Shown: positions 10,932 to 20,414, counted from the stretch's first letter. The stretch is 42,771 nucleotides of DNA from Okeania sp. SIO2B3 (GCF_010672525.1 NZ_JAAHGH010000064.1:1-42771), one strand, 5' to 3'. A program made the numbers and translations. Notes: generated from the letters alone by a model not told the origin.

Positions 10932-12947
10932 ATGGGCAAAGTAGTCGGCATAGACCTGGGTACAACAAACTCCGTAGTCTCCGTTATGGAAGGCGGAAAA
11001 CCGATAGTGATAGCTAATTCAGAAGGAATGCGGACAACTCCATCTGTAGTTGGCTTCACTAAGGAAGGAGAACGAATAGTCGGACAAATGGCCAGAAGAC
11101 AAACTGTTCTGAACCCTCAGAACACTTTCTACGGGGTTAAACGATACATTGGACGTAAATACTCTGAACTATCTCCAGAGTCAAAGCGGGTTCCCTATAC
11201 AATTCGCCGAGATGAATATGGGAATGTCAAAATCAAATGTCCTCGGATGAAACGAGATTTTGCTCCGGAAGAAGTCTCAGCAATGATATTGCGGAAGTTG
11301 GCAGATGAAGCAAGTCGCTATCTGGGAGAAGAAGTTACAGGGGCAGTAATTACCGTACCAGCCTATTTTAATGATTCCCAAAGACAGGCCACTCGTGATG
11401 CAGGGACCATTGCGGGTTTAGAAGTTAAAAGAATTCTTAATGAACCAACGGCTGCATCTTTGGCCTATGGGTTAGAGAATACAGAAAATCAGGTGATTTT
11501 GGTCTTCGACTTGGGTGGAGGTACATTTGATGTATCAATATTAGAGGTAGGAGATGGAGTATTTGAAGTTAAATCTACGAGTGGAGATACCCAACTAGGG
11601 GGTAATGACTTTGACCAACGAATAGTAAATTTCTTGGCAGAACAGTTTTTAGAGACGGAAGGAATAGATTTAAGAACAAGCGATCGCCAGGCGTTACAAC
11701 GGCTGATGGAGGCTGCGGAGAAAGCTAAGATAGAATTATCTGGGGTCGGAGTGACTGAGATTAACCTACCCTTTATTACGGCCACACAAGAGGGTCCTAA
11801 ACATTTAGAAACTAGACTGACTAGGTCTCAATTTGAAGGACTTTGTGGGGATTTAATTCCCAGAATTGGACGCCCTGTCAAAATGGCATTAAAAGATGCA
11901 GGTATTAGTCCTTCTATGATTGATGAAGTAGTATTAGTGGGTGGTTCAACTCGGATTCCTTTTGTCCAAGATTTAGTTTACTCTCTTATAGATAGGGAAC
12001 CAAATCAAGGGGTTAATCCTGATGAAGTTGTGGCTGTGGGAGCTGCTATTCAGGCCGGAATTTTAGCTGGTGATGTGCGAGATGTGTTGCTGTTGGATGT
12101 CTCACCTTTATCTTTTGGCTTGGAAACTATTGGTGGGGTGATGAAAAAACTTATTCCTCGGAATACTACTATCCCGGTGCGACGTTCTGATATTTTTTCT
12201 ACTTCAGAAAATAACCAGACTGTAGTTGAGATTCATGTTATTCAGGGAGAACGAGAAATTGCTGCGGAGAATAAGTCTCTAGGAAAATTTAAGCTTACGG
12301 GTATTCCTCCTGCACCACGGGGTGTGCCACAGGTACAAGTAGCTTTTGATATTGATGCTAATGGTATTTTGCAGGTGACTGCAATGGACAAAACTACAGG
12401 TAGGGCTCAAAGTATTACGATTCAAGGGGCATCGACTTTGACTCAGCAAGAAATTAATCAGATGATTCGGGATGCTGAAAAATTTGCTGAGACAGACCGA
12501 CTTAGAAGGGAGCAAGTAGAAAAGCGGAATCGTGCGGAGGCTTTGGCCTTTCAAGCTGAACGACAACTCAGAGAAGTGGCCTTAGATTATGGTATGCAAT
12601 TTGCTGCTAGGAGTCGTCAACGGATTGAGATGTTGATTAGGGAACTAAGGGATAGCCTGGAGAGGGATGATGAGCGGGGTATTGATCAGGTAGGAGTTGA
12701 TTTACAAGATGCTCTATATGACCTGAATCGTGAAGTGTCAATTTATACCTCTGATTCAGAGGATGATGATTTCTTTGGATCTGTGCGTCGGAGTATCTCT
12801 GGAGAGGACCGCAAGCGCAAGGAACGCTATGATTATGATAATAGGATAGATCGTCGGCCTCCTGATCGAGTCAGTTATAACAGACCGACTAGACCAAATC
12901 GTTATTATCAGAGTGATGATTGGAATGATGATGATGATTGGCTATAA
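10932..12947 (+). CDS. dnaK1: Hsp70 chaperone, DnaK1-type
   Basis: 671-residue ATP-driven chaperone. The nucleotide-binding domain (about 1-385) has the phosphate loop [11 protein letters not shown], the [11 protein letters not shown] block and LVGGSTRIP; the substrate-binding domain follows from about 390 and a helical lid to about 590. The C-terminal tail is rich in Asp/Arg/Tyr and ends DDDDWL, unlike the conserved tail of the main DnaK2. Length, the [13 protein letters not shown] insertion and the tail match the cyanobacterial DnaK1 paralogue. The following DnaJ is in the same direction and is a likely partner. The IS607 element lies directly upstream and may have displaced the original promoter. 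Confidence 0.9.
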   Translation: MGKVVGIDLGTTNSVVSVMEGGKPIVIANSEGMRTTPSVVGFTKEGERIVGQMARRQTVLNPQNTFYGVKRYIGRKYSELSPESKRVPYTIRRDEYGNVKIKCPRMKRDFAPEEVSAMILRKLADEASRYLGEEVTGAVITVPAYFNDSQRQATRDAGTIAGLEVKRILNEPTAASLAYGLENTENQVILVFDLGGGTFDVSILEVGDGVFEVKSTSGDTQLGGNDFDQRIVNFLAEQFLETEGIDLRTSDRQALQRLMEAAEKAKIELSGVGVTEINLPFITATQEGPKHLETRLTRSQFEGLCGDLIPRIGRPVKMALKDAGISPSMIDEVVLVGGSTRIPFVQDLVYSLIDREPNQGVNPDEVVAVGAAIQAGILAGDVRDVLLLDVSPLSFGLETIGGVMKKLIPRNTTIPVRRSDIFSTSENNQTVVEIHVIQGEREIAAENKSLGKFKLTGIPPAPRGVPQVQVAFDIDANGILQVTAMDKTTGRAQSITIQGASTLTQQEINQMIRDAEKFAETDRLRREQVEKRNRAEALAFQAERQLREVALDYGMQFAARSRQRIEMLIRELRDSLERDDERGIDQVGVDLQDALYDLNREVSIYTSDSEDDDFFGSVRRSISGEDRKRKERYDYDNRIDRRPPDRVSYNRPTRPNRYYQSDDWNDDDDWL

Positions 12948-13187
12948 CTATTTTAGATTTTACGGGAGATAGTTTGGTACTTAGTTACAAGATATAGTTA
13001 AAATAAAAAGTGATTTTATTGTTGTGAATAAGTGATGAAGATTGGAGAATGTCCTGAGTAAATTGGTGACTTTCTATGATTTTTCTCTAAAAGTGAGAAA
13101 GTTAAGAAGTTTCAAATATCCTACCATTTTGCCTCAAAGATTTATAGAAAATATTTATAGTTAAAACTTATAAGTTTAAGTTAGCAG

Positions 13188-14186
13188 ATGCAAAATTTTC
13201 GGAATTATTATCAGATTTTAGATGTTTCTAAAGATGCTTCGGTGGATGAAATTAAGAAAGCATATAGGAGACTGGCACGACAGTTTCATCCAGATGTGAA
13301 TCCTGGTGATAAGGAGTCAGAAGAAAAATTTAAAGATATTAATGAAGCTTATGATATTTTATCGGATATAGAAAAACGAACAGAATACGATAAGTTTATT
13401 CGATATTGGAAACCTAAAGGAATTGGGGGTAGGGTGGGGATACGAGTTCCTGATTTTAGGAATTGGGATAATCGTGATGAAAATGGGCGAAAAAATGAAA
13501 AAAATTCAGATGTTAGTGATTTTTCAGATTTTAATACTTTTGTAGACCAACTATTGGGTCGTCGCCGTGAAGTTAGAACTCCAGTTGCTTCGACAATTCC
13601 AAAAACTCAGACTTCTAATGTTTATCGTCCTGGTCAGAAAAAGACTACTTATAAGGCAGCAGAACGGGAAGTAAAAAAGGATATTGAGGCTAGGTTAACT
13701 TTACCTTTGGAAAAGGCTTATGTGGGAGGGGTTGAAAAAATACGTTTGGAGGATGGCCGTTCGATAGAGGTGAATATGCCGATGGCTATGGTTAGTGGTC
13801 AAAGAATTCGTCTGAAAAATCAGGGTATTGGTGGGGGAGATTTGTATTTGAAGATTACGATCGCTCCTCATAATTTTTATCAGTTGGAGGGACCGGATAT
13901 TTTTTGTGAGTTGCCTATTACTCCTGTGGAGGCTGTTTTGGGTGGGGATATTGAGGTGCCGACTTTGGATGGTTGGGTGAAGATGAAGTTGCCAGCGGGG
14001 GTTTTTTCTGGTCAACGTTTGCGACTTGCGAGTAAGGGGTATCCTGATGGGAGGGGTGAGCGTGGCGACCAGTTGGTGGAAATTAAGATTGTGACTCCGA
14101 AGGAGCCAACTCAGGAGGAGTTGGAGATTTATCAGAAGTTACGGGAGGTTGAGAGGTTTAAACCTCGGAAGGATTTGCCTGTTTAA
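13188..14186 (+). CDS. dnaJ: type II DnaJ co-chaperone (CbpA-like)
   Basis: 332-residue J-domain protein. The J domain (6-69) has the HPD motif at 34-36 that stimulates the DnaK ATPase. A Gly/Asp/Asn-rich linker (about 80-160) leads to the two beta-barrel client-binding domains (about 163-310: EARLTLPLEKAYVGG..., PDGRGERGDQLVEI). The cysteine zinc-finger region of type I DnaJ is absent. It lies 240 bases after dnaK1 on the same strand, suggesting a functional pair, though the gap is long enough for a separate promoter. Confidence 0.92.
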   Translation: MQNFRNYYQILDVSKDASVDEIKKAYRRLARQFHPDVNPGDKESEEKFKDINEAYDILSDIEKRTEYDKFIRYWKPKGIGGRVGIRVPDFRNWDNRDENGRKNEKNSDVSDFSDFNTFVDQLLGRRREVRTPVASTIPKTQTSNVYRPGQKKTTYKAAEREVKKDIEARLTLPLEKAYVGGVEKIRLEDGRSIEVNMPMAMVSGQRIRLKNQGIGGGDLYLKITIAPHNFYQLEGPDIFCELPITPVEAVLGGDIEVPTLDGWVKMKLPAGVFSGQRLRLASKGYPDGRGERGDQLVEIKIVTPKEPTQEELEIYQKLREVERFKPRKDLPV

Positions 14187-14253
14187 TTTGAGTTTTAGCT
14201 GTGCGGTTGGTTTGAAGATTGATAACTATTTTTCATGTGTCTTATTCTTCTCA

Positions 14254-14338
14254 AGTTGAATAAAACTTCATGCGCATGGGCGAGCACACCCCAGTATATA
14301 TATCCTATCGCAGTTTTTGAGCAGATGCAACCTAATTA
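14254..14338 (+). repeat. direct duplication, copy 1 (left part)
   Basis: Begins AGTTGAATAAAA and contains the block TATATATATCCTATCGC and GATGCAACCTAATTA. It is about 80% identical by eye to 14696-14781. The copy resumes at 14611 (TCCTCTGATTTTTTC... to TGACAA at 14645) after the inserted F1 element. On the minus strand both copies read a short ATGAAGC... frame of about 30 codons, probably meaningless. Confidence 0.75.
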
Positions 14339-14604
14339 GGGTTTGCTGAATAAAGTCTTTTGGTAGGGGTAGGGGTAGGAGTCAGAATTCAGAATTTCCT
14401 ACGGAATGCTCCGCAAACATAATTCAGGATAAATGGGAATTATAGAGGAGGTGGTCGGAAAAATTGTAAGAGTGATTTTTCTGCCATAATCGTCTCAAAA
14501 TACTAGCTTTTCCAGCTTTTTCCACTGAAAAGCTCAAACTTTTTTCGACCAAAAAATGCTACAACCAATATTAATCAATGCTTTGATATTTAATCAGCAA
14601 GCCC
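14339..14604. mobile_element. miniature element, family F1, copy 1
   Basis: 266 bp, bounded by GGGTTTGCTGA (14339) and its inverse TCAGCAAGCCC (14604) and flanked by TAATTA at 14333-14338 and 14605-14610. The interior has no reading frame. Two more copies exist at 17471-17705 and 36268-36583, each with a 6-bp flanking duplication. It interrupts one of two direct repeats; the other copy shows the uninterrupted site. It is non-autonomous, and the mobilising transposase was not identified. Confidence 0.85.
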
Positions 14605-14695
14605 TAATTATCCTCTGATTTTTTCTGGGCTTCATAAAATGACAAGATTCAACTTAAATTTCCAGAGGAGTTCATAGAATCTGTTTCACTTTTTT

Positions 14696-14816
14696 AGTTG
14701 AATAAAAAGTCATTTATGGGGGGCGAACGAACCCCAATATATATATCCTATCGCGACTTTTAAGCGGATGCAACCTAATTATCCTCTGAATTTTTTTGAG
14801 CTTCATAAAATGACAA
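14696..14816 (+). repeat. direct duplication, copy 2 (empty site)
   Basis: Uninterrupted copy of the repeat at 14254-14338 plus 14611-14645. At 14776-14781 it reads CAACCTAATTATCCTCTG, exactly the sequence expected before the F1 insertion. Confidence 0.8.
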
Positions 14817-14881
14817 AGTTAAATATTTTGACTACATATACTCATAGGAAGTAGGAAGCGATCGGGCAATCTTTCTATTAG

Positions 14882-15028
14882 ATCAAATCCGTTTAATTCG
14901 GTATAAAAAAATATTCCATCTTCACCCAGAGCGGAAATAATTCCGAGTTCTCTTCTATTCTGGATTCTGAATTCTGAATTCTGAATTCTGATTCACTATC
15001 TTATTAAACCGATGCTACCGGATTTGAT
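14882..15028. mobile_element. inverted-repeat element (ATCAAATCCG ends)
   Basis: ATCAAATCCG at 14882-14891 is mirrored by CGGATTTGAT at 15019-15028, and the inner arms (TTTAATTCGGT and TTAAACCGATG) also pair imperfectly. The 147-bp unit carries a heptanucleotide array (ATTCTGA, 14964-14994) in its centre. No clean target duplication is visible. No second copy was found here, so the mobile nature is inferred. Confidence 0.5.
14964..14994 (+). repeat. heptanucleotide array (ATTCTGA)4
   Basis: Four copies of a 7-bp unit, containing EcoRI-like GAATTC steps, within the inverted-repeat element. Confidence 0.8.
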
Positions 15029-15401
15029 ATTACTTGTCTATTATTTATTTAGGATGATTTTTTTTGAAGCGGAAGGAAGTTTTGGAAAAGAATTCAGAAT
15101 TGTGTACAAACCAGGCTTAACGAGACTTTGATATTTTTGACGGTGAAAATTGCTTCAAACTCAACAGTAGCAAGGAAAATACGAAGCTCAGGCTAAAAAT
15201 TGCTCTTTGGGTAGCATGACCCAGGAAAACCTAGATATATCAACAAATAAGCTATTTTGACATTAAAGTATTACATAGCAAGAGTTTAAGGCTTTTTTTA
15301 AGGCGTTTTTTTGCTAAAGTCCCGTTAACTCGCTTACCACTAAAACTATATTCAGTTGAATTATCGGCATATAAACAGGTATCTTGTCTCTCTAGCCCTT
15401 A

Positions 15402-15509
15402 CAGCAGTTTCGGAGTTAGTAAGGTACAAAATTTTAGGACTTTAGGCAACAGCTCCGGAAGGCAACAGATAATTAATAAACTGTACCTCACGCTTCCTCA
15501 AAAGTGCTG
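15402..15509 (-). mobile_element. miniature element, family F5 (TA type), copy 1
   Basis: 108 bp with imperfect inverted ends CAGCAGTTTCGGAG and CTCAAAAGTGCTG. It is homologous in reverse orientation to 18619-18721 and 40779-40904: all three share GAGGAAGCGTGAGGTACAG near one end. The left flank is TA; the right flank is TC, so the duplication has decayed. CAGCA ends with TA flanks are reminiscent of IS630/mariner-type elements. Confidence 0.75.
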
Positions 15510-16567
15510 TCAAAGAAGTTGGTTTCCCACTTACCTAAAAATTTTGATGAGTAAATCAAAAAAACTGCTAAGTCTCAAAATTAGGCTGGTATGTAAGTTT
15601 TAGTTATAGGTTTTAGTCTTTTAGTTTGAAAATTTTTAATTTTGTCATCAACCTCTGACAAAATCGGAGAAAAGTTTTCCCAATCAGCTCACGAAGTTTC
15701 AATATTTTTAGCGCTTTTACTCGGTTGTGTGATACTCTAAATGGTAGAAAAATCCAAGGGTTAGTATTGCTTAAAAGAATTTTGAGGCTGCAAATACCTA
15801 TATTGTCGTTGTTTTTAGAGGCGATCGCCTGAATTTATTTGACGATGAATGACTAATTTTTCTCTCCTCATTTTTCAGTAGATTGATAGATTGATTGTTT
15901 TGTGGTATGTAGCTGGAAATCTTTATTAGAAACTTGCTTGTGGTATTTTTTGCCTGGCACTGGTAGAGGTGCGGTTGATTATTTTGCCAGAGTTGTTGAT
16001 AGTAACTACCTCAAAAATAAATACTTCTCCTTTTAAACTAGCCATAAAATTTAACTGGTGAAAATATTTAAACCCACATTCCGCACCACCAGTGGTATAG
16101 AATCAGGAGTCAGGAGACAACCCACCCGCGGGGCCCGACCGTGGAGGGAAAGACAGGAGACAGAATTTTAGAAGAAAATCATAGCTGCTGTGATTGAGTC
16201 ATCAATCAAGCAAGTATTTATGCGTAAATTTTTGACTCGGAATTTGATCAACGAAAAAAGTAATTGAGATGATTTGCATGTATAAATACCTACCAAACTA
16301 TGGATTTGCATACTAATTTTAATGTTACAAATTGAAGTTCCGAATGTGGGTTACATAGTACCGTAGCAAATTCGACTATCAAAACTAGGTTAGCTAGGGT
16401 AAGTAAATTTTTACCTACCCTACCAAAACTAAGTAGAGCAGGCTAAAAAAAGACACTGTATATTTAATCAAAAAACCCCTAAAGCCATTTAATATAAACT
16501 TTTGAGCTAATTTACTATTTGATAAATAGTGCCCAAAATTTACCATTTTCTACTTAATAGTTATTAA

Positions 16568-17257
16568 TTACTGCTGAAACTGGCGAGCGCCGAAAAGATT
16601 TTCCTTTGCTTTTTCATCAAACTTCTTTGTCCGACTCTCACTTAAAACTGCTAAACCACGACTCACTGCAGGTCGCTGACTAATAGTTTCAAACCATCGC
16701 TTTAAATGAGGAAAGTCTGATAAATTTTGCCCTTGTTTTTCATGGGGTACTATCCAAGGATATATTGCCATATCGGCAATAGAATAATCTCCCGCGACAT
16801 ATTGTACTTGAGATAATTGTTGATTTAATACTCCATATAAACGTGATGCTTCATTGGTGTATCTTTCAATTGCATAGGGAATTTTTTCCGGTGCATATTG
16901 ACGAAAATGATGAGCTTGCCCTAACATTGGGCCAATACCTCCCATTTGAAACATTAGCCACTGAATTACTGTGTAGCGATCGCCTGGGTTATCGGGAATA
17001 AAGCGACTTGTTTTTTCAGCTAAATAAAGCAAAATAGCTCCTGACTCGAAGATGGAAATAGGGTTGTCATTAGGTCCATTGGGGTCAACAATGGCTGGCA
17101 TTTTATTGTTAGGGCTAATTTTCAGATATTCTGGTTGAAATTGGTCTCCGGCGGTGATATTAACTGGAATTAAGTTATAGGGGGTTTCTGTTTCTTCTAA
17201 CATAATAGAAACTTTCCAGCCATTAGGAGTAGGCCAATAATATAAGTCGATAGTCAT
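16568..17257 (-). CDS. glutathione S-transferase family protein (YfcG/Ure2-like)
   Basis: 229-residue soluble protein. Residues 1-80 form the thioredoxin-like glutathione-binding half (IDLYYWPTPNGWKVSIMLEE, then NKMPAIVDP with the cis-proline and FESGAILLYLAE); residues about 90-210 form the helical half (IADMAIYPWIV block). The TPNGWK start and ESGAI motif are characteristic of the YfcG/Ure2-like subgroup, which has disulfide-bond reductase or peroxide-linked activity with glutathione. It converges with dnaJ over the long repeat region. The physiological substrate cannot be told from sequence. Confidence 0.88.
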   Translation of the reverse strand: MTIDLYYWPTPNGWKVSIMLEETETPYNLIPVNITAGDQFQPEYLKISPNNKMPAIVDPNGPNDNPISIFESGAILLYLAEKTSRFIPDNPGDRYTVIQWLMFQMGGIGPMLGQAHHFRQYAPEKIPYAIERYTNEASRLYGVLNQQLSQVQYVAGDYSIADMAIYPWIVPHEKQGQNLSDFPHLKRWFETISQRPAVSRGLAVLSESRTKKFDEKAKENLFGARQFQQ

Positions 17258-17785
17258 AGTTTAAAAAGCTCCAATTTTTCTTGAGTTTGCTATTAAAAAG
17301 GATTTCCTGGCGGAATGCTGTGCAAACAGCACTTCAGCACTTCAGCAATCAGCAGTTAGCTTTTTATAAGGGGATTTAAACTTTCCTAAAATTAAGCAAT
17401 TTAATAGAAGTCGGAGATTTAAACCCAAGCTTTTCCGTTCCGGAATACTCCGCAAATAGATACCTAATTAGGGTTTGTTGAAAAAGTCTTATGGGTAAGG
17501 GTAGGAGACAGCTATACTGGAGACAGGAGGAACGGGGAATTATAGAGGAGGTAGGAGGAAGAATAATCAAGGGATTATTCTGCGCAACTTTTACCTAAAA
17601 TGCTAATTTTTTGAACCATTACAACTATTAAGCTTGGACTTTTTTTAACTAAAAAATGCGCTCAACCAATATAAGTCAATGCTTTTAGATTTAATCAGCA
17701 AATCCTAATTATATGCGCAAATTTTTAGGCTGATAGTTGTTAACGTAGTTCCGACCTAGGAGACTAACTAATAGCTGATAGTTAG
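17258..17785. other. spacer between the two GST genes, with an F1 element
   Basis: Contains a CGGAATGCTGTGCAAAC motif (17311), an AGCACTTCAGCACTTCAGC repeat, a second CGGAATACTCCGCAAAT motif (17441) and F1 copy 2 (17471-17705). After that come fragments of AGCTGATAGTTAGTT repeats near 17755-17790. No gene was found; an open frame on the minus strand at 17376-17570 is within repeats and is not believed. Confidence 0.6.
17471..17705. mobile_element. miniature element, family F1, copy 2
   Basis: 235 bp between GGGTTTGTTGA and TCAGCAAATCC, flanked by TAATTA at 17465-17470 and 17706-17711. Shared with copy 1: AAGTCTT after the left end, GGGAATTATAGAGGAGGT in the interior, and CCAATATAAGTCAATGCTTT before the right end. 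Confidence 0.8.
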
Positions 17786-18487
17786 TTAATTGTAACCAAT
17801 ACTTTGACGTGCCAGACTGTCAAATAAATCGAGCATTTTTTCCCGCCACATATTAACAGAATCGTTGGTTGCTAATAATTTTATGGGGGAAATAGAACGG
17901 GCAAATTGAAACCTAGCAAATATAATGTAATCGGCAAAGTTTGGTTTTTGTCCTGCTAAGAAAGGCTGCTGATTTAAAGTTTCTCTTAAAGGAGAGAGGA
18001 TGGTTCTAAAATTCTCAATTTGAGATTGTTTTACTTCCTTAAATCCTTCTAGTGGTTTGCCTAATTTTTGTTCGCGAGTTTCTCGAAAATAAGCTTTATC
18101 TTTGGCATCTATATGTTCAAATACATTGAAGATGATCATTGGTAGTAAGGCTGGAGTCAGATTTTTTTCATCCCAATTTTTGATAAATAAAGCTTGAGCT
18201 TGTGCTTGAGAACAGCCGAATAAAGAAGGTTTATTTGGATAGGTTTTTTCTAAATAGTTGGCAATATTCCAAGAGTCAAAAACTACTCGTTCGCCATCAA
18301 TAATTACAGGTACTTTTTCCTGACCTGAGAAAGCGATGGTTTCTTTTTCAGTAAAGTGCCAAGGAATTCTTTCTACTTCCAGTTGTTTATGGGCTAGAGC
18401 CATACGAATTCTCCAGCAGTAGGGGCTAAAAGCTCTGTTATTTTCTGCGCCCACTAGGTCGTACATTTTGATTTTCATAGATGCCAT
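17786..18487 (-). CDS. glutathione S-transferase-like protein
   Basis: 233 residues. The N-terminal half (about 4-85) is the thioredoxin-like domain: FSPYCWRIRMALAHKQLEVE, KVPVIIDGERVVFDSWNIANYLE. SPYCWR places a cysteine/serine-rich segment at the active-site turn, as in the beta-etherase/Omega-like and fungal-type GSTs. The C-terminal helical half carries NFADYIIFARFQFA. A start at the next ATG (residue 4) is equally possible; neither has a ribosome binding site. It lies on the same strand as the other GST but 528 bases away with repeats between, so co-transcription is doubtful. The substrate is unknown. Confidence 0.82.
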   Translation of the reverse strand: MASMKIKMYDLVGAENNRAFSPYCWRIRMALAHKQLEVERIPWHFTEKETIAFSGQEKVPVIIDGERVVFDSWNIANYLEKTYPNKPSLFGCSQAQAQALFIKNWDEKNLTPALLPMIIFNVFEHIDAKDKAYFRETREQKLGKPLEGFKEVKQSQIENFRTILSPLRETLNQQPFLAGQKPNFADYIIFARFQFARSISPIKLLATNDSVNMWREKMLDLFDSLARQSIGYN

Positions 18488-18618
18488 AATACTTGAAACT
18501 TATCTATCAAATATAACAGTATTTTGGCTTGTTAATAAATAACATTTTTATCAAAATCCAGCTATTTTTACAGCAATAATTAGCTAATTTTTGCAATCTT
18601 TGATTGTTCTACTACTTA

Positions 18619-18721
18619 CAGCATTTTTGAGGAAGCGTGAGGTACAGTTTTAAGATTAATCTTTTTTTCCCTACTCCCTAAAGTCCTAAAATTTTGTACC
18701 TCATAAACTCCAAAACTGCTG
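18619..18721 (+). mobile_element. miniature element, family F5 (TA type), copy 2
   Basis: 103 bp with ends CAGCATTTTTGAGG and CTCCAAAACTGCTG, flanked by TA on both sides. Shares the GAGGAAGCGTGAGGTACAG block and the CCTAAAATTTTGTACCT block with copy 1. Confidence 0.8.
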
Positions 18722-18800
18722 TAAAACAATAGCCATAGCGATTAGGATATAGACTGATAACGATCTTGAGAAAGGTAAATACTTTTCCTACTGTTTTCTG

Positions 18801-18820
18801 TTCCCTATTCCCTATTCCCT
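18801..18820 (+). repeat. heptanucleotide array (TTCCCTA)3
   Basis: Three copies of a 7-bp pyrimidine-rich unit in spacer. Confidence 0.75.
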
Positions 18821-19040
18821 GCTATATTTTGGCTTGTTAATAAATAATATTTTTGTCAATATCGAGCTATTTTTACAGCAATAATTAACTAAACTTTTGG
18901 CGATTATAGCAACTTGATAAGTGTTTGTTATCATAGCAAATTCAAAAAAGGTAGTTACATCTTAATTTGCGTTCTATTCCTACAATCAAAAAAATATAAA
19001 TCCCATATTACCTATAGCGGAAAAACAAGGAGAGGATATT

Positions 19041-19361
19041 ATGCAGCAATATAATCAAGCACGAGAATATTTAGAGAAAAGTTTGGATACGGAAGCTGGG
19101 GATAAAATTCAACGAAATTTACGTTTACAAACTGAGGTTGAGGAAAAGATGGGGATTTATAATCAGGTGGTTTCTAATATTAATAGTTGTTTATGGACGA
19201 TGTTATTGAATGAGCGACAATTACCGATTATTTCTGGGTTTAATTTTGGGAAAAGCGAGGATGATTTGGATGTGGTAAGTGATGAAAATGAGAAATTATT
19301 GGAGAGTGAAGAAGTATCTCCACTTGATGATTTAAGACAGCAGATAAATTTGAATAGTTAG
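19041..19361 (+). CDS. small protein with KGK-type C-terminus
   Basis: 106 residues, not recognised as a whole. The N-terminal half (YNQAREYLEKSL..., LQTEVEEKMGIYNQVV) is helical and could form a coiled coil. The last 15 residues, SPLDDLRQQINLNS, closely match the tail of the broken KGK gene downstream (SPLDDLREKFNQEN). The SPLDDLR tail is typical of KGK-family proteins, a cyanobacterial family of unknown function. A good ribosome binding site (AAGGAGAGG, 8 bases before ATG) supports expression. The KGK core itself is absent, so this may be a rearranged or shortened paralogue. Confidence 0.65.
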   Translation: MQQYNQAREYLEKSLDTEAGDKIQRNLRLQTEVEEKMGIYNQVVSNINSCLWTMLLNERQLPIISGFNFGKSEDDLDVVSDENEKLLESEEVSPLDDLRQQINLNS

Positions 19362-19760
19362 GGGTAGTTTTATTTCAGAAAAATGTAGGGTGTTTTGTTG
19401 AGACATCCTACAGTTATAGCGCTCCGCGCAAGGCAAAAGTCAAAAGTCAAAAGTTAAAAGTAATCCCTGACGCTCGTTTGAGCCTTTATAAATGTCCGCG
19501 CCCTTTGTTTCGACTGCTATACCCACTAAATAATTTATTGGAAAGAGAAGAATTAAAAATGGCAGAAAATTCAGATAATCAAGAATTTGTTTTTCTAGAC
19601 TGAGAAAGTGTATATACATTATCTATGAAATAGCTAATAGTTGACCGCTAATAGCTGAATGCTTACGAAAATTAAGTAGGTAATAACAAAGTAAACTTAT
19701 ACTCAAAAAATTACTTCTACCTGGTATAATATCTATTGTTGAGTTAAAAGAAAAAATTAC
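19362..19760. other. spacer with a short ORF and repeat fragments
   Basis: Holds a (CAAAAGT) heptanucleotide array (19434-19460). A 14-codon frame starting at about 19559 (MAENSDNQEFVFLD) has a plausible ribosome binding site and could be the first residues of a lost KGK paralogue. At 19652-19666 lies a lone copy of the right end of element family F2 (GCTGAATGCTTAC). No complete gene. Confidence 0.5.
19434..19460 (+). repeat. heptanucleotide array (CAAAAGT)3-4
   Basis: Between three and four copies of a 7-bp unit; single copies of the same unit also occur around 24550 and 24570. Confidence 0.75.
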
Positions 19761-19807
19761 ATGGGAAACAAATTTGAACACCTGAGAAATGATGAGGTTA
19801 TCTCAGT

Positions 19808-19936
19808 GATAGTCCTGCATGGTAATGGTAGGATACATATTCTTTAATTTCTCTCATACTCCCCATCTCCCCATCTCCCCATCCCCCCATCTCCCCATCT
19901 CCCCACACTCCTTTACCATTACTATGCACCACCACC
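19808..19936. mobile_element. miniature element, family F3 (IS1-like ends), inside the KGK gene
   Basis: 129 bp flanked by perfect 8-bp duplications ATCTCAGT (19800-19807 and 19937-19944). The right end read inward is GGTGGTGGTGCATAGTAATGG and the left end GATAGTCCTGCATGGTAATGG: imperfect inverted repeats. They also resemble the ends at 33713 and 36780 (GGCGTTGCTGAATGGTAATG). Ends of the form GGnnnTGnTG with 8-9 bp duplications are typical of the IS1 family. The centre is an array of an 8-bp unit (CTCCCCAT). Confidence 0.85.
19859..19908 (+). repeat. 8-bp tandem array (CTCCCCAT)5-6
   Basis: Five to six copies of an 8-bp C-rich unit form the core of the miniature element. The period differs from the 7-bp arrays seen elsewhere. 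Confidence 0.8.
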
Positions 19937-20414
19937 ATCTCAGTAGAAGAAGAGCTTCATAAAAATCAACCACACATAATCAAAAGCACAACCTTCCAAG
20001 TCAGTGAGTTAGTGCAAAAATTGACTGAAAGGATAAGTAGCAAGGAAAATTTAATTTTTAATGGTTTTGATTGTCAAGTATTAAGATTAGGTTCCGGTGG
20101 TTGGGTAAAAGGCAAAATAAAACTGGCTTTAGAATTTTACCCTGATGAACAAGAAGCTTCTCAAATGTCTGAAAAACAATTATCTAAAAACAGTAAATCA
20201 GAATCCCCACTAGATGATTTACGAGAAAAATTTAATCAGGAAAATTAATAAAGAATAGAACAAAATGATTTCCTATCAAACCTGCCAATAATTAAAAATC
20301 TTGCTTAATAGCTGAAGTACATGAAAATCAATATTTTTGAATTTTTTTTGGTAGTAGTTTGGTTGTTTTAAGGGTTTGAAGACCAAACCCCTATCTTTTC
20401 TCTAGAAACTATTT

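Larger units (their letters stand above)
14187..16567. other. 2.4-kb gene-free region rich in miniature elements
   Basis: No gene was recognised between dnaJ and the converging GST gene. The stretch contains a diverged direct duplication (14254-14645 and 14696-14816), a miniature element of family F1 inserted in its first copy, a second inverted-repeat element (14882-15028), a TA-type element (15402-15509), heptanucleotide arrays and, near 16110-16165, a GGAGTCAGGAGAC / CAACCCACCC repeat block. The part 15510-16100 shows nothing assignable. Confidence 0.7.
18488..19040. other. spacer with a direct duplication and an F5 element
   Basis: Two diverged copies of a 75-bp segment (about 18518-18592 and 18822-18895; shared core CTTGTTAATAAATAA and CTATTTTTACAGCAATAATTA) flank the F5 element at 18619-18721. 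A (TTCCCTA)3 array lies at 18801-18820. The last 30 bases carry the strong ribosome binding site of the next gene. Confidence 0.65.
19761..20248 (+). pseudogene. KGK-domain protein gene broken by a miniature element
   Basis: ATG 19761 opens a frame MGNKFEHLRNDEVISV that runs into foreign sequence after 19807 and stops at about 19844. The rest of the protein continues after 19944: EEELHKNQPHIIKSTTFQ, then VSELVQKLTERISSKEN, CQVLRLGSGGWVKGKIKLAL (the KGK-type core) and SPLDDLREKFNQEN. Removing the 129-bp element and one copy of its 8-bp duplication joins the two halves in frame to give a 116-residue protein, a normal length for this family. The lost length (137) is not a multiple of three, so the present gene is a null unless a GTG at 20012 makes a shortened product. 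KGK proteins are cyanobacterial and of unknown function. Confidence 0.85.

Noticed and set aside
19859-19908. C-rich array as a possible CRISPR.
   Set aside because: The period is 8 bp and there are no spacers; it is a simple tandem repeat. None of the 7-bp arrays is CRISPR-like either.
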